Shown here: one piece after another, positions 61,528 to 64,000 of the stretch
How the letters are laid out: every line of letters begins with the position of its first letter
Position numbering within the stretch: position 1 is the stretch's first letter
Assembly (NCBI GenBank): GCA_017642695.1
Contig: JAEPQD010000001.1
Span: forward strand, 860,764 to 924,763
Length of the DNA stretch: 64,000 nucleotides
Reading direction: 5' to 3'
From: Parvibaculum sp.
GTDB lineage: Bacteria > Pseudomonadota > Alphaproteobacteria > Parvibaculales > Parvibaculaceae
Position numbers and translations under genes: made by a program
Notes under the pieces: model-generated
Seen by the model: the letters and a program-made list of their open reading frames with translations, nothing else
Told to the model about the DNA's origin: nothing
The model's database searches: none

Positions 61528-61738
61528 GGGCTGCTGCCGAAGCGACACCAGAGCCGGTCACCCGTCCGGGGCCCGCATGGGGTTTCATGCGTGCCGCTCT
61601 CGGGGGTGAGGCGGATCGCCGGTCGATAGCATCGTTCGCACGCCGTTTCCCTCAGTCGCCCGAGAGCCCGCCGAACAGGCAGGCCCGGGCGATTTGAGTG
61701 AACGTGTTTTCGCGAAACGATCAGAAGCCGGTGAGAAG
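61528..61738 (+). other. Leader region of pheST (211 bp)
   Basis: No gene is supported. It contains a hairpin CGCATG (61574-61579) / CATGCG (61586-61591) with loop GGGTTT, extended by GC pairs. The structure lacks a T-run, so it is not a clear terminator, and pheST may be reached by read-through from rplT. A mini-ORF at 61577 contains only one Phe codon, giving no support for classical pheS attenuation. Confidence 0.5.
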
Positions 61739-62830
61739 ATGACCGACAGCGCCGATCTCGAAAAACTGGAAGCGGAATTCACCGCGGCGATCGCCGACGC
61801 GGTGGATATCGACACGCTCGAAGCCGTGCGCGTGGCCGCGCTCGGCAAGAAGGGTCGCGTCTCCGAGCTGATGAAGGGCCTCGGCGGCATGTCGCCCGAA
61901 GAGCGCAAGGAGATGGGTCCGAAGCTCAATGGCCTCAAGGACCGCCTGACCGATGCGATCGCCGCGCGCAAGGACGCGCTGCATCAGGCCGCGCTCGAAG
62001 CGCGCCTCGCGGGCGAGAAGGTCGATGTGACGCTGCCGGTGCGCGCAAGTGCGCTCGAAATGGGCCGCATCCATCCTCTCTCCCAGGTCTGGGACGAACT
62101 CGTCGCGATTTTCGCCGATATGGGCTTCGCGGTGGAGCAAGGCCCGGACATCGAGACGGACCACTATAATTTTGGCGCGCTGAACTTCCCCGAAGGGCAC
62201 CCCGCGCGCGAGATGCACGACACGTTCTATTTCGAGCCGAAGTCAGATGGTTCGCGCATGCTGCTCCGCACGCATACGAGCCCCGTGCAGGTGCGCACCA
62301 TGGAAGCGGGCGAGCCGCCTTTCCGCTTCATCTGCCCCGGCCGCACCTATCGCTGCGACAGCGACCAGACGCATACGCCGCAGTTCCACCAGATCGAGGG
62401 TCTCGTCATCGACGAGACGACGCATCTCGGCCACCTGAAATGGACGCTGGAGGAATTCCTGCGCGCCTTCTTCGAGGTGGAGGGCGTCGAACTTCGCATG
62501 CGTCCGTCCTTTTTCCCTTTCACGGAGCCGTCGATGGAAGTCGATGTGCGCTGCGCGCGGCTCGGCAACGAGATCCGCATCGGTGAAGGCGACGACTGGC
62601 TCGAAATTCTCGGCTGCGGCATGGTCCATCCGAACGTGCTCAAGTCGGCGGGCATCGACCCGGAGAAATATCAGGGCTTCGCCTTCGGCGTCGGGCTCGA
62701 CCGTCTCGCCATGCTGAAATACGGCATCCCCGATCTGCGCGCCTTCTTCGAGAGCGACCTGCGCTGGCTCCGTCACTATGGCTTCGCCGCGCTCGACGTG
62801 CCGACGCTTGCGGGAGGGCTCTCGTCGTGA
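61739..62830 (+). CDS. pheS: Phenylalanyl-tRNA synthetase alpha subunit
   Basis: A 363-residue class-II synthetase subunit carrying the catalytic site. Motif 2 is in [27 protein letters not shown] (around 205-232) and motif 3 in [22 protein letters not shown] (around 315-336). An N-terminal coiled coil ([15 protein letters not shown]) contacts tRNA. I chose ATG 61739, with GGTGAGAAG ahead; an upstream TTG frame from 61694 is not conserved. The stop overlaps the pheT start as GTGA. Confidence 0.97.
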   Translation: MTDSADLEKLEAEFTAAIADAVDIDTLEAVRVAALGKKGRVSELMKGLGGMSPEERKEMGPKLNGLKDRLTDAIAARKDALHQAALEARLAGEKVDVTLPVRASALEMGRIHPLSQVWDELVAIFADMGFAVEQGPDIETDHYNFGALNFPEGHPAREMHDTFYFEPKSDGSRMLLRTHTSPVQVRTMEAGEPPFRFICPGRTYRCDSDQTHTPQFHQIEGLVIDETTHLGHLKWTLEEFLRAFFEVEGVELRMRPSFFPFTEPSMEVDVRCARLGNEIRIGEGDDWLEILGCGMVHPNVLKSAGIDPEKYQGFAFGVGLDRLAMLKYGIPDLRAFFESDLRWLRHYGFAALDVPTLAGGLSS

Positions 62831-64000
62831 AGTTCACTCTGTCCTGGCTGAAGAACCCGCTCGAAACGAGCGCCTCGCTCGACGAGATCGTCGCGAAGCT
62901 CACCATGCTCGGCCTTGAGGTCGAGGGCGTGGAAGATCCGGCGAAAAAGCTCGGCATTTTCTCCGTGGCGAAAGTGCTGGAAGCAGGCCCGCACCCCGAT
63001 GCCGACAAGCTGCAGGTGCTGAAGGTCGAGGCGCTTGTCGAAGGTGAAGTGAAGCAGTTACAGGTCGTCTGCGGCGCACCGAATGCACGCGCCGGCATGA
63101 CCGGTATCTTTGCGCCGCCAGGTGCGACGATCCCCGTCAACGGCATGGTGCTGAAACCGACGAAAATTCGCGGCGTCGAGTCGAACGGCATGATGTGTTC
63201 CGAGCGCGAGCTCGAACTCTCCGACGAGCATGAAGGCATCATCGACTTGCAAGGCGACTTCGCGGTGGGAACGCCTGCGGCGGAAGTGCTTGGGCGGAAC
63301 GATCCCGTGATCGAGATCGCGATCACGCCGAACCGTCCGGATTGCCTCGGCGTCTATGGCGTCGCGCGCGACCTGGCGGCGGCGGGCCTCGGCCGTCTTC
63401 TCGAAGGCGATCTGTCACCCGTGCCCGGTACGTTCGAAAGCCCGGTGGGCATTGAGCTCGACTTCCCCGCCGACGCGGCGAATGCCTGTCCCGTCTTTGC
63501 GGGCCGTCTCATCCGCGGCGTGAAGAATGGGCCTTCGCCCGCATGGCTTCAGACTTATCTCAAGGCCGTGGGCCTTCGCCCGATCAATGCGCTGGTCGAT
63601 ATCACGAACTTCATCTCGCTCGATCGCGCGCGCCCGCTCCACGTCTACGACGCGGCGACGCTCAAGGGGAACATCCGTGCGCGGCTCGGCCGCAAGGGCG
63701 AAGAGTTTCTCGCGCTCGACGGCAAGACCTACGAGATGGAAGAGCATTACACGGTCATCGCGGATGAAGAGAAGGTGCTCGGCCTTGGCGGCGTGATGGG
63801 CGGCGAGGCAAGCGGATCGACGGAAGAGACCGTCGACGTCTTCGTCGAGAGCGCCTATTTCGATCCCTACCGCACCGCGCGCACGGGCCGCGATACCGGC
63901 ATCGTGTCTGACGCACGTTATCGCTTCGAGCGCGGCGTCGATCCCGAATTCGTGCTGCCTGGTCTCGAACTCGCGACGAAAATGATCCTGAACCTCTGTG
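62827..64000 (+). CDS. pheT: Phenylalanyl-tRNA synthetase beta subunit, N-terminal part
   Basis: 391 residues are visible; the gene is cut by the window edge. [21 protein letters not shown] starts the B1 domain. The EMAP-like tRNA-binding domain (about 40-150) has [12 protein letters not shown] and [19 protein letters not shown]3/B4 editing-domain sequence follows from about 215 ([27 protein letters not shown]), with [14 protein letters not shown]. The GTG at 62827 overlaps the pheS stop (GTGA). It completes the alpha2-beta2 enzyme. Confidence 0.97.
   Translation, partial: MKFTLSWLKNPLETSASLDEIVAKLTMLGLEVEGVEDPAKKLGIFSVAKVLEAGPHPDADKLQVLKVEALVEGEVKQLQVVCGAPNARAGMTGIFAPPGATIPVNGMVLKPTKIRGVESNGMMCSERELELSDEHEGIIDLQGDFAVGTPAAEVLGRNDPVIEIAITPNRPDCLGVYGVARDLAAAGLGRLLEGDLSPVPGTFESPVGIELDFPADAANACPVFAGRLIRGVKNGPSPAWLQTYLKAVGLRPINALVDITNFISLDRARPLHVYDAATLKGNIRARLGRKGEEFLALDGKTYEMEEHYTVIADEEKVLGLGGVMGGEASGSTEETVDVFVESAYFDPYRTARTGRDTGIVSDARYRFERGVDPEFVLPGLELATKMILNLC

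Noticed and set aside
61577..61609. Possible Phe leader peptide for pheST attenuation
   Set aside because: The mini-ORF has one Phe codon in ten and no T-run terminator follows the hairpin.
1..64000. CRISPR arrays, insertion sequences, prophage or integrase genes
   Set aside because: No regularly spaced direct repeats, transposase motifs or phage structural genes were seen; the one tRNA gene has no flanking integrase.

Overview
The window is a GC-rich, gene-dense stretch of an alphaproteobacterial chromosome. The block rnd–(lptC–lptA–lptB)–rpoN–hpf–ptsN, an Hsp20–DUF1150 pair, an NDUFA9-like protein and an HmuSTUV-type heme operon are typical of that class. The density of fatty-acid and xenobiotic oxidation genes (FadE, a CoA-transferase, a Baeyer-Villiger monooxygenase, a luciferase-like monooxygenase, a phytanoyl-CoA-dioxygenase-like protein) suggests a hydrocarbon or surfactant degrader such as Parvibaculum or a relative. 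The genus is inference only. No transposon, phage gene, rRNA or CRISPR array was seen. The only tRNA found is tRNA-Leu(CAG).

Layout: 1-3.1 kb, two-partner secretion pair (tpsA truncated by the window edge, tpsB with a lipobox). 3.3-7.3 kb, TerB-like and bestrophin-like proteins, a BVMO and a divergent FAH-family hydrolase. 7.3-12.3 kb, PadR–adaptor–RND efflux operon. 12.4-16.6 kb, acyl-CoA hydrolase/transferase and FadE. 16.6-20.9 kb, a second adaptor–RND pump. 21-25 kb, an Fe(III) ABC importer (permease divergent from ATPase and binding protein). 25.1-32.3 kb, heme-uptake operon hemP–receptor–tonB–hmuS–hmuT–hmuU–hmuV, preceded by a Fur-like site. 32.5-34.2 kb, FeSOD, and Hsp20 with DUF1150. 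34.2-40.2 kb, the ptsN/hpf/rpoN/lpt/rnd block. 40.3-49.1 kb, tRNA-Leu, NDUFA9-like, CueR, GST, QueG, TPR, SDR, an alpha/beta hydrolase, a GT4 glycosyltransferase coupled to a short GT9-like fragment, and infC. 49.2-60.7 kb, accessory catabolic region. 60.7-64 kb, rpmI–rplT–pheS–pheT (pheT truncated by the window edge).

How the genes fit together: two iron routes (ferric-ion ABC importer and heme importer) lie back to back and each carries a Fur-like site, so co-induction on iron starvation is expected. The accessory region contains two regulated modules. One is Fe-ADH–TetR–acyl-CoA synthetase–metallo-hydrolase, divergent from a flavin monooxygenase. The other is a MarR gene next to a 4Fe-4S/SCP2 fusion protein and a PhyH-like dioxygenase. 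Near-identical palindromes precede the MarR gene and the fusion gene, and a related inverted repeat precedes the dioxygenase. This second module is the best candidate for an undescribed system in the window.
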